64,000 nt of DNA from Clostridia bacterium (GTDB lineage: Bacteria; Bacillota; Clostridia; Christensenellales; Aristaeellaceae), in assembly GCA_017397765.1 (NCBI GenBank), contig JAFQIB010000003.1:1-64000 (forward strand). Direction: 5' to 3'. Under the pieces are notes generated by a model. That model was not told the DNA's origin and ran no database searches. It saw nothing but the letters and a program-made list of their open reading frames with translations. The first letter of the stretch is position 1; every line of letters starts with the position of its first letter. Below are positions 9,343 to 17,596 of this stretch, piece by piece. Both the position numbers and the translations under genes were made by a program.

Positions 9343-9371
9343 TTGTTTTTTTGCGCGAAATATGATATGAT
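9343..9371 (+). promoter_or_regulatory. Probable promoter of the aldo/keto reductase gene
   Basis: TTGTTT (9343-9348) and TATGAT (9366-9371) lie 17 bp apart, about 40 bp before the ATG. Confidence 0.45.
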
Positions 9372-9413
9372 GCAACCAATTATTCCGTATCCATTCATAA
9401 GGAGGACTCCACG

Positions 9414-10547
9414 ATGCAATACCGTCCCTTTGGCAAAACCGGCGTCAACATTTCCACCCTGGGCTTCGGCTGCATGCGCCTGCCCGAGATCCAGAAGGAA
9501 GACGGCAGCTGGGAGGTCGACCAGGCAAAGACTGACGAGATGCTCCTGCGCGCCTACGAGCTGGGCGTGAACTATTTCGACACCGCGCTGTACTACTGCC
9601 ACTCCAATTCCGAAATTGCCGTGGGCAAGGCGCTCAAGCCCATCCGCGACAAGGTGTACATCTCCACCAAGTGCCCGCTGGAGCTGGTCAAGGAGCCGGC
9701 GGATTTCCGCAAGACGCTGGAGACCAGCCTGAAGAAGCTGGACACCCCCTATGTGGACTTCTATCATTTCTGGGGCATCAACCAGAAGACCTTTGACGAG
9801 AAGATCGTCCCCATGGGCCTGATTACGGAAGCGCAGAAGCTCAAGGAGGAAGGCCTGATCCGCCACATTTCCTTCTCCTTCCACGACTCCCCCGAGGCCC
9901 TCAAGCACATCATCGACAACGGCGAAGGCCTGGAATCCGTGCTGCTGCAGTACAACCTGCTGGACCGCGCCAATGAGGAGATGATCCAGTACGCGGCCAG
10001 CAAGGGCCTGGGCGTGGTGGTCATGGGCCCCGTGGGCGGCGGCCGTCTGGCTGCCCCCACCGAGCTGGCGCAGAAGCTGGGCGGCGAGCCGCTGAACACC
10101 TATGAGCTGGCCTTCCGCTTCGTGCTGGGCAATCCCGGCGTGTGCTGCGCCCTCTCCGGCATGCAGACGCTGGACATGGTGGAGAAGAATGCGGTGGTCG
10201 CCTCCCTGGAGAATCCCATGTCCGAGGAGGAATGGCGGCGCATCGGCGACAGCCTGGAAAACCTGAAGAAGTTCTCCGAGCTGTACTGCACCGGCTGCGG
10301 CTACTGCCAGCCCTGCCCCAAGGGCATCAACATCCCCAAGATCTTCCAGGCCTACACCTACCTGAACGTGTACGGCCTGAAGGATTTGGCGAAGAACACC
10401 TGGAACGGCTATCTCACCAACGAAAAGAATCCCGGCGTCTCCCCCGCCGAGTGCATCAACTGCGGCTACTGCGAGCGCAAGTGCCCCCAGCACCTGAAGG
10501 TCCGCGAGCTGCTCAAAAAGGTCGAAGGCGTGCTGAGCGCGCTGTAA
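9414..10547 (+). CDS. Aldo/keto reductase with C-terminal 4Fe-4S ferredoxin domain
   Basis: The 377-residue protein opens with MQYRPFGKTGVNISTLGFG, the usual aldo/keto reductase start. The catalytic residues are visible as D/Y in YFDTALYY, K in YISTKCP and H in FYHFW. From about residue 283 there are two cysteine clusters (CTGCGYCQPCPKG and CINCGYCERKCPQ), as in bacterial-ferredoxin-type 4Fe-4S domains. This architecture is common in anaerobic Firmicutes, but its physiological substrate is generally unknown. The ATG follows AAGGAGG. It is monocistronic, with a terminator at 10566-10597. Confidence 0.9.
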   Translation: MQYRPFGKTGVNISTLGFGCMRLPEIQKEDGSWEVDQAKTDEMLLRAYELGVNYFDTALYYCHSNSEIAVGKALKPIRDKVYISTKCPLELVKEPADFRKTLETSLKKLDTPYVDFYHFWGINQKTFDEKIVPMGLITEAQKLKEEGLIRHISFSFHDSPEALKHIIDNGEGLESVLLQYNLLDRANEEMIQYAASKGLGVVVMGPVGGGRLAAPTELAQKLGGEPLNTYELAFRFVLGNPGVCCALSGMQTLDMVEKNAVVASLENPMSEEEWRRIGDSLENLKKFSELYCTGCGYCQPCPKGINIPKIFQAYTYLNVYGLKDLAKNTWNGYLTNEKNPGVSPAECINCGYCERKCPQHLKVRELLKKVEGVLSAL

Positions 10548-10565
10548 GCCCGGCCCCATGCATCC

Positions 10566-10597
10566 CGCCCTGCTTCCCGATGGAGGCAGGGCGTTTC
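10566..10597 (+). terminator. Terminator after the aldo/keto reductase gene
   Basis: An 8-bp stem CGCCCTGC / GCAGGGCG is followed by TTTCTG. Confidence 0.6.
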
Positions 10598-10661
10598 TGC
10601 TGCAGGCGGCCATGCCGCAACCAGCAATCCCCTCTTGACACCGCCTGTCAGGGAGGATAAT

Positions 10662-11423
10662 ATGAAGAGGAAGCTACAGGATGAGGTGAAGGACATGTCC
10701 GATCAGTTTGCAAGAACCGCCGCGCTGCTGGGTGACGCCGCCATGCAGCGGCTGAAAAATGCCCGGGTAGCCGTGTTCGGCGTGGGCGGCGTGGGCGGCT
10801 ATGTGTGCGAAGCGCTGGTCCGCTCCGGCGTCGGCACGCTGGCCGTGTTCGACAAGGATGACGTCAGCCTCACCAACCTCAACCGCCAGATCATTGCCCT
10901 GCAGTCCACCCTGGGGCAGGACAAGGTCAGTGCCGTCGCCCGCCGCATGCGCGATATCAACCCGGACATCGTCATTCAGGAGCACCGGATGTTCTATCTG
11001 CCGGACAATGCAGAGGAGATTGACCTGACGCAGTATGACTTCGTGGTGGACGCCGTGGATACCGTGGCGGCGAAGATCGAGCTGGCATTGCGCTGCGAAC
11101 GCCTGGGCGTGCCGCTGATCGCCGCGATGGGCGCAGGCAACAAGCTGGACCCCAGCAAGCTGCAGATTGCCGACCTGTATAAAACGAGCGTCTGCCCCCT
11201 GGCCCGGGCAATGCGCACCGCCCTGCGCAAGCGCGGCGTAAAGAAGCTCACCGTCGCCTATTCCACCGAGGAGCCCATCCGGCCCGCCGTGCCTGTGGAG
11301 GAGGGCGCTGCCTTCCCGGACGGACGGCGCAAGGACGTCCCCGCCTCCGCCGTTTTCGTCCCCAGCGCCATGGGGCTGCTCATTGCCAGCCATGTGGTGC
11401 GGGCGCTGATTGCAGGCAAATAA
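10662..11423 (+). CDS. tcdA: tRNA threonylcarbamoyladenosine dehydratase (TcdA/CsdL-type)
   Basis: A 253-residue E1-like ThiF/MoeB-fold protein. It would use ATP to cyclise t6A37 of ANN-decoding tRNAs to ct6A. It has the nucleotide-binding loop GVGGVGGYV, the NRQ adenylation motif (TNLNRQI) and GAGNKLDPSKL, all typical of the family. The start at 10662 follows GGGAGG by 6 nt; an ATG 27 bp earlier lacks a ribosome binding site. It is convergent with the Rrf2 gene, with element copy B between them. Confidence 0.88.
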   Translation: MKRKLQDEVKDMSDQFARTAALLGDAAMQRLKNARVAVFGVGGVGGYVCEALVRSGVGTLAVFDKDDVSLTNLNRQIIALQSTLGQDKVSAVARRMRDINPDIVIQEHRMFYLPDNAEEIDLTQYDFVVDAVDTVAAKIELALRCERLGVPLIAAMGAGNKLDPSKLQIADLYKTSVCPLARAMRTALRKRGVKKLTVAYSTEEPIRPAVPVEEGAAFPDGRRKDVPASAVFVPSAMGLLIASHVVRALIAGK

Positions 11424-11427
11424 ATAA

Positions 11428-11449
11428 GGCTCCCTTTTACAGGAGCCAT
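11428..11449. terminator. Terminator-type hairpin, left copy of a 22-bp duplication
   Basis: GGCTCC / GGAGCC stem (loop CTTTTACA) 4 bp after the tcdA stop, followed directly by element copy B. The identical 22 bp recur at 11699-11720. Confidence 0.65.
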
Positions 11450-11698
11450 CAGACCATCAATAAACCCCGGGAGGTGTCGGAGGGCTCGCAAGCCCTCTGA
11501 CTTTAGATCGGAAATCGGCGAGCCCCTTCGGGGCGGATAAACGGGGCGAAGCCCCTGTGCGGCGATTTTCGCGCGATTTTGCTTGCAAAATCGCTTCCTT
11601 ACACGAGCAAACGGCCGGGAGAGCCATTTGATGGCTCGACCAGTGCGCGAGTGCAAATCCTCGAAAAAGTGCCTAAAGCACTTTTTCGACACGCTGAT
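11450..11698 (-). mobile_element. Hairpin-rich MITE-like element, copy B (short form, 249 bp)
   Basis: Read on the minus strand it runs from CAGCGTGTCG to TTGATGGTCTG. It shares the chain of stems with copy A but lacks the block of about 80 bp, and its second stem is GAGCCAT/ATGGCTC. It lies between the convergent tcdA and Rrf2 genes and is bracketed by the duplicated hairpin GGCTCC/GGAGCC. The 302-bp intergene is otherwise empty. Confidence 0.8.
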
Positions 11699-11720
11699 GG
11701 CTCCCTTTTACAGGAGCCAT
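11699..11720. terminator. Terminator-type hairpin, right copy of the 22-bp duplication
   Basis: Exact repeat of 11428-11449, located 5 bp beyond the stop of the minus-strand Rrf2 gene. On the minus strand it runs straight into element sequence and has no T tract. Confidence 0.65.
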
Positions 11721-11725
11721 GTGTA

Positions 11726-12145
11726 TTATTCCTTTTCCGCCTGCCGGTCCAGCACATCCTGCAGGGTGATCCCGCGCAGGTACTCGGCAATGACCGCATC
11801 CAGACCTTCCCAGATATACAGGGTCTCGCACTTGCCGCAGCGCTCGCAGGCATTGGGCGTATCATCCAGGCAGGCCACCGGATGCATGGAGCCCTCCACC
11901 GTCTCCAGAATATCATAAACCGTGCAGTCGCCGGGCTCCATCACCAGGCGATAGCCGCCCTGATGGCCCCGCGTGCCCTGGAGCATCCCCTTCTGGGACA
12001 GAAGCAGCGCAATCTGCTCCAGATACTTCTTCGATACATTCTGCCGATATGCGATATCCTTCAGTGCCACAGGCCCATGCTGCTGGTTCCGGGCCATATC
12101 AACCATCATACGCAGCGCATAGCGCCCTTTCGTAGAGATTTTCAT
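11726..12145 (-). CDS. Rrf2/IscR-family transcriptional regulator
   Basis: A 139-residue winged-helix protein starting MKISTKGRYALR, the standard Rrf2 opening. Its C-terminal half holds four clustered cysteines (ACLDD..NACERCGKCET), which could bind a 2Fe-2S cluster as in IscR. The start at 12145 was chosen because it matches the family N-terminus and follows GGAGGGGAG; the longer frame upstream runs through the promoter region. It is divergent from the TtcA-like gene, with an inverted repeat at 12183-12201 in the shared upstream region. Target genes are unknown; cysteine or Fe-S control is a family-based guess. Confidence 0.85.
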   Translation of the reverse strand: MKISTKGRYALRMMVDMARNQQHGPVALKDIAYRQNVSKKYLEQIALLLSQKGMLQGTRGHQGGYRLVMEPGDCTVYDILETVEGSMHPVACLDDTPNACERCGKCETLYIWEGLDAVIAEYLRGITLQDVLDRQAEKE

Positions 12146-12182
12146 TCGTCTCCCCTCCAGAGAACATGTGTTATTTATTGTT

Positions 12183-12201
12183 TGTGGTTCATCATACCAC
12201 A
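12183..12201. promoter_or_regulatory. Inverted repeat in divergent promoter region (candidate Rrf2 operator)
   Basis: TGTGGT and ACCACA form perfect 6-bp arms separated by 7 bp, between the divergent Rrf2 and TtcA-like genes. Its position suggests autoregulation. No binding data can be inferred. Confidence 0.35.
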
Positions 12202-12257
12202 ATTTTCAAAATGAATCAACACTTTTCATAAAACTTATTATTTTCGGAGGAATTCCC

Positions 12258-13136
12258 ATGGCCCGTACACTGACGCCCGCCGCCCGGATGGAGCGGAGCA
12301 TCCTGACCGACTTCCGCAAAACGCTGTGGAAGCCCTTTATCGCTGCCATCAAGCAGTATGAGCTGATCCGCGAGGGGGACAAGATCGCCGTGTGTGTGTC
12401 CGGCGGCAAGGATTCCATGCTGCTGGCAAAGCTCTTTCAGATCCTGCACCGGCATACCGCCATCCCCTTCGAGGTGGAATTCATCGTCATGGACCCGGGC
12501 TACAATCCCGTCAACCGGCAGAAGATCATCGACAACGCCGCCCTGTTGGAGATCCCGATCCGCATCTTTGATTCCGACATCTTCGACGCCGCCTCCAACG
12601 CAGAGCGCAACCCCTGCTACCTGTGCGCCCGGATGCGCCGGGGCTTCCTCTACGACCGGGCGCAGGAGCTGGGCTGCAACAAAATCGCCTTGGGCCATCA
12701 CTTCAACGACGTGATCGAGACGACGCTGATCGGCATGTTCTACGGCAGCCAGCTGCAGGCCATGCTGCCCAAGCTGCACAGCCGGAATTTTGCCGGGATG
12801 GAGCTGATCCGTCCGATGTACATGATCCACGAGGAAGACATCAAGGCCTGGTGCACAGCCAATGAGCTGACCTTCATCCAATGCGCCTGCCGGTTTGTGG
12901 AGGCGCGGGACAACAGCCTGGACGGCGTGGGCGACTCCAAGCGGCAGGAGATCAAGGTGCTGCTGCGCCAGCTGAAGGCGCGCGACCCGGATATTGAAAA
13001 GAGCATCTTCAACAGTATCCACACCGTTACGCTGGACACCTTCCCCGGCTGGAAGATCCACGGGGAAAGCTACAGCTATCTGGAGGAATATGACCGCTGG
13101 CCGGATACCTTTGCAGGCCTGCGGAAAAAGAAATGA
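12258..13136 (+). CDS. TtcA-like tRNA 2-thiolation protein (PP-loop ATPase)
   Basis: A 292-residue adenine-nucleotide alpha-hydrolase of the TtcA/TilS superfamily. It has the PP-loop SGGKDS (about residues 49-54), the CYLCARMRRG cysteine pair and GHHFNDVIETTL, all diagnostic of the TtcA group, which sulfurates tRNA through a 4Fe-4S cluster. The start at 12258 follows CGGAGG by 7 nt; the upstream extension has no ribosome binding site. It is next to an Rrf2 gene, and Fe-S or sulfur control would fit a cluster-dependent thiolase. The exact modified base (2-thiocytidine or another) is not proven. Confidence 0.8.
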   Translation: MARTLTPAARMERSILTDFRKTLWKPFIAAIKQYELIREGDKIAVCVSGGKDSMLLAKLFQILHRHTAIPFEVEFIVMDPGYNPVNRQKIIDNAALLEIPIRIFDSDIFDAASNAERNPCYLCARMRRGFLYDRAQELGCNKIALGHHFNDVIETTLIGMFYGSQLQAMLPKLHSRNFAGMELIRPMYMIHEEDIKAWCTANELTFIQCACRFVEARDNSLDGVGDSKRQEIKVLLRQLKARDPDIEKSIFNSIHTVTLDTFPGWKIHGESYSYLEEYDRWPDTFAGLRKKK

Positions 13137-13147
13137 ACCATCTGATG

Positions 13148-13175
13148 GGGGAGGCGGACCGTCGCCTCCCCTTTT
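13148..13175 (+). terminator. Terminator after the TtcA-like gene
   Basis: A 9-bp stem GGGGAGGCG / CGCCTCCCC with a 6-nt loop, then TTTT. Confidence 0.75.
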
Positions 13176-13218
13176 GCATGCAATTTTTGTCCTTTTCTCC
13201 CCATCTTTTGCCCCTTCC

Positions 13219-13247
13219 TTGACGGTTTTCCTTCCTTCATGTATACT
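13219..13247 (+). promoter_or_regulatory. Promoter of the xylanase gene
   Basis: TTGACG (13219-13224) and TATACT (13242-13247) with 17-bp spacing, 50 bp before the ATG. Confidence 0.65.
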
Positions 13248-13297
13248 GGGTTCAAACAATTCCCCGAATTTCACAGGAATGAAAGGAGACTTTCCAA

Positions 13298-15274
13298 ATG
13301 AGGAAGCTGCTTGTGATCCTCGCCGCCCTGGCGCTCTGTCTGCCCCTTGCGCTGGCGGAGGACAAGACGGTCACCACCTTCGATTTTGAATCCGGCGTGC
13401 CCGGTCAGTTCATCCAGAGCGGCTCGGCAAAACCCACTGTGTCCACTGACGTCGCGCACTCCGGCGCCTCCTCCCTGCACGTCACCGGCCGCAGCGGCAA
13501 CAACTGGGACGCCGTCGACCTCAATGCCGCTGCCATGGGCATCAAGACCGGCGTGCCGGCGAAGATCACCGCCTGGGTGTATGTGGACAGCGATGAGGCA
13601 GGTACCTTCGTCATCGCCAAATCCGACGGCGACTATGCCACCCTCGGCTCCGTCAGCTGCCCCGGCCGCACCTGGACGCAGCTTACCGCCGATTTTGACC
13701 TCAATCAGCCCGTGAACCTCCGCTTCCAGAACAGCTATGACAGCACCGGCTGGAACAACGCGGAATACTACCTGGACGACGTGGTGGTCGAGGTGGGCCA
13801 GGCGGAAGAATCCACCGAGCCCCCGATCGACTACAAGTCCGATTTCTCCGCCGGCACCGACGGCTGGTATGCCCGCTCCGGCGGCGGCGCTGCCCTCTCC
13901 GTCACCGGGGACGGCGCGCTGCTGATCACCGGCCGCACCGCCACCTGGAACTCTCCCGGCCGTGATTTCGCCCTGGTGACCGGCAAGCCCTACAAGATCT
14001 CCGTCTGGGTCAAGCAGGATCAGCTGAAGGACCCCATCCTGATGGTGTCCATCGCCCACACCCGCGACGGCTCCGAGTCCTACGAGAATCTGGGCACCGT
14101 TGTGGCCAAGCAGGGCGAATGGTGCCTGATCGAGTGCAGCTATGTCGCCGGCCGGTATGACAAGAACGTCCTCTATGTGGAAGGCGCGGGCGCAGAGACC
14201 GACTTCATGATCAAGGACTTCACCATCGCCGAGGATATCAAAACCTACGGCAAGGAGGGGCTCCCGAGCCTGAAGGAGGTCTATGCGGACAAGTTTGACT
14301 TCGGCACCGCCGTGATTCCCATGGAGCTGCTGGACGAGGAGCGCATGGCGTTCTACAAGACCCAGTTTGCCATCTTCACCCCCGGCAATGAGATGAAGCC
14401 CGATTATCTGCTCAATCCCAGCCAGAGCAAGATCGCCATCAAGAAAACCGGTGATCAGACCTCTGTGAAGGTTTCCTTCGACACCTGCATCCCCCTGCTG
14501 ACCTGGGCCCGGGACAATGGCGTGAAAGTGCACGGCCACACCCTGGTCTGGCACTCCCAGACCCCCGAAGAGTTCTTCCATGAGGACTATTCCGTCAACA
14601 AGCCCCTGGTCTCCCGTGAGGTCATGCTGGCCCGCATGGAGAGCTACATCCAGCAGGTGCTGGAGTGGACAGAGGAGCATTTCCCCGGCGTGATCGTGTC
14701 CTGGGACGTGGTGAACGAAGCGGCTGCCGATTCCGGCCGCAAGCTGCGCGATTCCCTGTGGACGCAGGTGGTGGGCGACGATTTCATCAACCGCGCCTTT
14801 GAGTACGCCCGCAAGTACGCCGCCCCCGGCACGCTGCTGTTCTACAACGACTACAACTCCGAAATTCCCCTGAAGGCCCTGGTGACCCGCGACATCATGG
14901 ACAGCCTGCTGGCCGACGGCACCGTTGACGGCTTCGGCTTCCAGAGCCACTATACCGTCGGCAGCACCAACCTCTTCCAGGTGAAGGTCGCCTTGAAGGA
15001 GATGGCCAAGCGCACCCGTCAGGACGGTTCTCCGCTGCTGCTGCGCGTCTCCGAGCTGGACGTTGGCATTGCGGCCAATGACGAGGCCAACTGGAAGAAG
15101 CAGGCCGACTTCTATCGCGAGCTGTTTGAGCTGTATGAGCAGTATGTCGGTCAGCTCATCGCTGTGCACACCTGGGGCACGGTGGACGATCTGAGCTGGC
15201 GGGCAGACAAGTTCCCCCTGCTCTTTGACGCCGACGTGCAGCCCAAGCCCGCGTTCTACGCACTGGTTGAATGA
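13298..15274 (+). CDS. Secreted GH10 endo-1,4-beta-xylanase with two N-terminal carbohydrate-binding modules
   Basis: 658 residues. A signal peptide (residues 1-20, cleavage after ALA) is followed by two jelly-roll CBM modules (about 22-165 and 172-312, CBM4/9/22-like) and a GH10 barrel (about 315-658). GH10 landmarks are visible: GNEMKPDYL, HGHTLVWHSQTP, the acid/base Glu474 in WDVVNEA and the nucleophile Glu586 in SELDVG. It hydrolyses internal xylan bonds outside the cell. There is no anchor motif, so the enzyme is probably released. AAAGGAG precedes the ATG, and the gene has its own promoter and terminator. Confidence 0.93.
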   Translation: MRKLLVILAALALCLPLALAEDKTVTTFDFESGVPGQFIQSGSAKPTVSTDVAHSGASSLHVTGRSGNNWDAVDLNAAAMGIKTGVPAKITAWVYVDSDEAGTFVIAKSDGDYATLGSVSCPGRTWTQLTADFDLNQPVNLRFQNSYDSTGWNNAEYYLDDVVVEVGQAEESTEPPIDYKSDFSAGTDGWYARSGGGAALSVTGDGALLITGRTATWNSPGRDFALVTGKPYKISVWVKQDQLKDPILMVSIAHTRDGSESYENLGTVVAKQGEWCLIECSYVAGRYDKNVLYVEGAGAETDFMIKDFTIAEDIKTYGKEGLPSLKEVYADKFDFGTAVIPMELLDEERMAFYKTQFAIFTPGNEMKPDYLLNPSQSKIAIKKTGDQTSVKVSFDTCIPLLTWARDNGVKVHGHTLVWHSQTPEEFFHEDYSVNKPLVSREVMLARMESYIQQVLEWTEEHFPGVIVSWDVVNEAAADSGRKLRDSLWTQVVGDDFINRAFEYARKYAAPGTLLFYNDYNSEIPLKALVTRDIMDSLLADGTVDGFGFQSHYTVGSTNLFQVKVALKEMAKRTRQDGSPLLLRVSELDVGIAANDEANWKKQADFYRELFELYEQYVGQLIAVHTWGTVDDLSWRADKFPLLFDADVQPKPAFYALVE

Positions 15275-15295
15275 TCCCCTTCCCGGAGCTTCTGG

Positions 15296-15328
15296 CCCGG
15301 CGGTCCGGTATGGATCGCCGGGTCTTTC
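15296..15328 (+). terminator. Terminator after the xylanase gene
   Basis: An 11-bp stem CCCGGCGGTCC / GGATCGCCGGG (one G-T pair, loop GGTAT) followed by TCTTTCT. Confidence 0.65.
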
Positions 15329-15403
15329 TGCCGTCATCATCGTTTTTCTCCTCCGGCTGCCTGGAAATCCGCAAGAAATTTCAAAAAAACTTGCAAAAAC
15401 CCA

Positions 15404-15432
15404 TTGACAAGGTCATTGAAACATGCTATCAT
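15404..15432 (+). promoter_or_regulatory. Promoter of the tRNA operon
   Basis: A perfect -35 TTGACA (15404-15409) and a -10 TATCAT (15427-15432) lie 17 bp apart, about 30 bp before the first tRNA. Confidence 0.75.
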
Positions 15433-15463
15433 ATAACACGTCGCCGCGACAGGGGTGACGGAT

Positions 15464-15536
15464 GGGAGCATAGCTCAGCTGGGAGAGCATCTGCCTTACA
15501 AGCAGAGGGTCACAGGTTCGAGCCCTGTTGTTCCCA
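15464..15536 (+). tRNA. tRNA-Val (anticodon TAC)
   Basis: A full cloverleaf: acceptor GGGAGCA/TGTTCCC (one G-T pair), anticodon stem TCTGC/GCAGA with loop CTTACAA, and T-arm ACAGG-TTCGAGC-CCTGT. CCA is not encoded. First gene of the five-tRNA operon. Confidence 0.95.
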
Positions 15537-15547
15537 CACACAATCTT

Positions 15548-15624
15548 GGCCCGGTAGCTCAGTTGGTTAGAGCGCCAGCCTGTCACGTTGGAGGTCGAGG
15601 GTTCGAGCCCCTTCCGGGTCGCCA
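15548..15624 (+). tRNA. tRNA-Asp (anticodon GTC), CCA encoded
   Basis: Acceptor GGCCCGG/CCGGGTC, anticodon stem CCAGC/GTTGG with loop CTGTCAC, T-arm GAGGG/CCCTT. The 3' CCA is encoded, unlike in the neighbouring tRNAs. Confidence 0.95.
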
Positions 15625-15631
15625 TACATAT

Positions 15632-15704
15632 GCCTCGGTAGCTCAGTCGGTAGAGCAGTAGACTGAAAATCTACGTGTCGGTGGTTCGATTCCGCCCCGC
15701 GGCA
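15632..15704 (+). tRNA. tRNA-Phe (anticodon GAA)
   Basis: Anticodon stem GTAGA/TCTAC with loop CTGAAAA, T-arm GGTGG/CCGCC. The acceptor GCCTCGG/CCGCGGC pairs in six of seven positions, with a T-C mismatch at the fourth pair. Confidence 0.92.
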
Positions 15705-15711
15705 CTTTTAT

Positions 15712-15784
15712 GCGGTAGTAGCTCAGTTGGTAGAGCGCCACCTTGCCAAGGTGGAGGTCGCGAGTCCGAGCCTCGTCTACCGCT
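15712..15784 (+). tRNA. tRNA-Gly (anticodon GCC)
   Basis: Acceptor GCGGTAG/CTACCGC, anticodon stem CCACC/GGTGG with loop TTGCCAA, and T-arm GCGAG/CTCGT with a TCCGAGC loop (the usual TTC replaced by TCC). CCA is not encoded. Confidence 0.93.
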
Positions 15785-15855
15785 CTCTTTATTCACAAGA
15801 TCGGGTCTCCCCCGACTTTACATAGCCAGCGCTGCTCCGGCAGCGAGGCGGATAT

Positions 15856-15927
15856 GGTGCCATGGCCAAGTGGTAAGGCAAAGGTCTGCAAAACCTTTAT
15901 TCCCCAGTTCGAATCTGGGTGGCACCT
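15856..15927 (+). tRNA. tRNA-Cys (anticodon GCA)
   Basis: Acceptor GGTGCCA/TGGCACC, anticodon stem AAGGT/ACCTT with loop CTGCAAA, T-arm CCCAG/CTGGG. Last gene of the tRNA operon, with the terminator 6 bp downstream. Confidence 0.95.
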
Positions 15928-15932
15928 CGCAG

Positions 15933-15961
15933 ACGATCAGCTTTGGCTGATCGTTTTTGTT
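15933..15961 (+). terminator. Terminator of the tRNA operon
   Basis: A perfect 9-bp stem ACGATCAGC / GCTGATCGT with a TTTG loop, followed by TTTTGTTTT. Confidence 0.85.
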
Positions 15962-16020
15962 TTCCTTTTCTGTCCGGTGTAAACTGCAAAACCTCTGGAA
16001 AATCACAGGAGACTGCGGTC

Positions 16021-16563
16021 ATGAAAAAGAGACTTTCCGCACTTATTCTCTCCGTTCTGCTCGCCTGGACTGCTTCTGCAGCCGGAGAAGCGCCCCTCCC
16101 CGCGTTCACCCTTGAGGAGAACCTTCTTCTCTATCAGGGGCACGATTTTTCCTGCATGGATATCAGCACCGCAGAAACGGTCCTGAAGGAGCTTGGCTTC
16201 ACCGCCGAAAAGGATGACAGCATGCTGATCATCGGCATGCTGCTGCTGCGCGGCAGCCGCGAACAGGCGCAGCCCTGTGAAATCCAATTGTACTATAATC
16301 AGCAAGGCCGGCCCAACCGGATCCTGTTCAGCTTCAAGCAGGATACTGCCGCCTATGCAGAGCTGTACAATCTGTTCAGCCCCATCGCCGGGCAGCCCGT
16401 TCACACCCCCGCGGAAACCACCCGCTACGGTACAATGCCCGAGACCAATGCCTGGGCACTTGGGCCCTGGCAGTTCACCATCTATGGCGCCGATACTGCC
16501 ACGCTCCAGGACTGTGCGAACGGTACCTGTACCATGATGCTCCAGGCCTGGTGCGCACCGTAA
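16021..16563 (+). CDS. Small secreted protein of unknown function
   Basis: 180 residues. The start at 16021 gives a clean signal peptide (MKKRLSALILSVLLAWTASA) with AGGAGA upstream; the longer frame would begin inside the tRNA-Cys gene. The mature part has two cysteines near the C-terminus (QDCANGTCT) and no motif I recognise. It may be transcribed by read-through of the tRNA terminator or from its own unseen promoter. Confidence 0.65.
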   Translation: MKKRLSALILSVLLAWTASAAGEAPLPAFTLEENLLLYQGHDFSCMDISTAETVLKELGFTAEKDDSMLIIGMLLLRGSREQAQPCEIQLYYNQQGRPNRILFSFKQDTAAYAELYNLFSPIAGQPVHTPAETTRYGTMPETNAWALGPWQFTIYGADTATLQDCANGTCTMMLQAWCAP

Positions 16564-16642
16564 GCCGGGCGTCCTCTTCATCGTTGACCGGCGCTGTGAC
16601 GGGCTGTTCCTGCGCTTTTCAGAGAATTGATTGAAGCAAGCA

Positions 16643-16668
16643 AACCATCCGGTTACGGGTGGTTTTTG
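16643..16668 (+). terminator. Terminator after the small secreted protein gene
   Basis: An 8-bp stem AACCATCC / GGGTGGTT (one G-T pair) with loop GGTTAC, then TTTTTG. Confidence 0.65.
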
Positions 16669-16689
16669 TTTGTACAGCAGCCACCGCGG

Positions 16690-16718
16690 TTGACACAGCC
16701 TCCCCGTCACGGTAAAAT
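16690..16718 (+). promoter_or_regulatory. Promoter of the mscS operon
   Basis: TTGACA (16690-16695) and TAAAAT (16713-16718) with 17-bp spacing, 38 bp before the mscS ATG. Confidence 0.75.
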
Positions 16719-16756
16719 AGAGACAGATCAATCCTCTGCATCAGGAGGTCACACAA

Positions 16757-17578
16757 ATGAGCTTTGAAGCATTGCTGAATACCCTCGCCGAGCTCGCCGC
16801 CACCGTTGGCTTGCGCATCCTTTATGCCCTTGCGGTGCTGTTTGTCGGGCTGAAGATCGTCAAATGGCTCAAGAAGAAGCTGCCCATCTTCCCCTTCATG
16901 TCCCGGCTGGACGTGGGCATGCGCTCCTTCCTGACCAGCACGATGTCCGTCCTTTTGTACATCCTGCTGTTCATCAGCATCGCCATGATCCTGGGCATTC
17001 CGACCACCTCCTTCATCGCGGCGCTTGCCTCCTGCCTGGCCGCCATCGGTCTGGCGATGCAGGGCTCGCTGAGCAACTTTGCCGGCGGATTGATGCTGCT
17101 GATGTTCAAGCCCTTCCGCGTGGGCGACTATATCAGCGCGCCCGATCTGGGCGTTGAGGGCACGGTGACGGATATCACCGTGGTTTATACCGTGCTGCAC
17201 ACCTTTGACAACATCACGGTGACCATCCCCAACGGTACGCTGTCCAACTCGGTGGTGAAGGATATGAGCATCTCCAAAACACGCCGAGTGGACGTGAGCA
17301 TCCGCATCGCGCCTGACTGCCCGCTGGAAACCATTGAGAAGGTGCTGGCACAGACAGTCGCCGCCGACAGCCGCATCCTCACCGATCCCGCGCCCTCCAT
17401 CGTCCTGAGCGAAATCACCGACAGCGCGCTCATCTACGGCGTGCGCGTCTGGTGCCCGGGGCCTGAATACTGGAATGTGAAGTTCTGCCTCAACCGTGCC
17501 ATCAAGCTGGCCCTGGATCAAAACGGCATCAGCGTGCCCCATCAGCAGATGGATGTTCACCTGAACGCCGGAGAGTAA
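16757..17578 (+). CDS. Small-conductance mechanosensitive channel (MscS family)
   Basis: 273 residues with three N-terminal membrane helices (about 14-32, 58-82, 86-110). The pore-lining third helix and the start of the beta domain carry the family signature FAGGLMLLMFKPFRVGDYI. The channel would open under membrane tension and release solutes during hypo-osmotic shock. AGGAGGT lies 8 nt before the ATG. It heads an operon with tag, a GNAT gene and two small-enzyme genes; the functional link to those is not evident. Confidence 0.92.
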   Translation: MSFEALLNTLAELAATVGLRILYALAVLFVGLKIVKWLKKKLPIFPFMSRLDVGMRSFLTSTMSVLLYILLFISIAMILGIPTTSFIAALASCLAAIGLAMQGSLSNFAGGLMLLMFKPFRVGDYISAPDLGVEGTVTDITVVYTVLHTFDNITVTIPNGTLSNSVVKDMSISKTRRVDVSIRIAPDCPLETIEKVLAQTVAADSRILTDPAPSIVLSEITDSALIYGVRVWCPGPEYWNVKFCLNRAIKLALDQNGISVPHQQMDVHLNAGE

Positions 17579-17596
17579 ATGCTGACGGAGGCTGCC

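Noticed and set aside
13271..15340. 689-codon frame antisense to the xylanase gene
   Set aside because: GC-rich third positions make long antisense frames. The plus strand encodes a complete GH10 enzyme with active-site residues, and the antisense product has no domain character.
15464..15927. tRNA cluster as integration site of a genomic island
   Set aside because: No integrase gene and no repeated tRNA 3' end are visible nearby.
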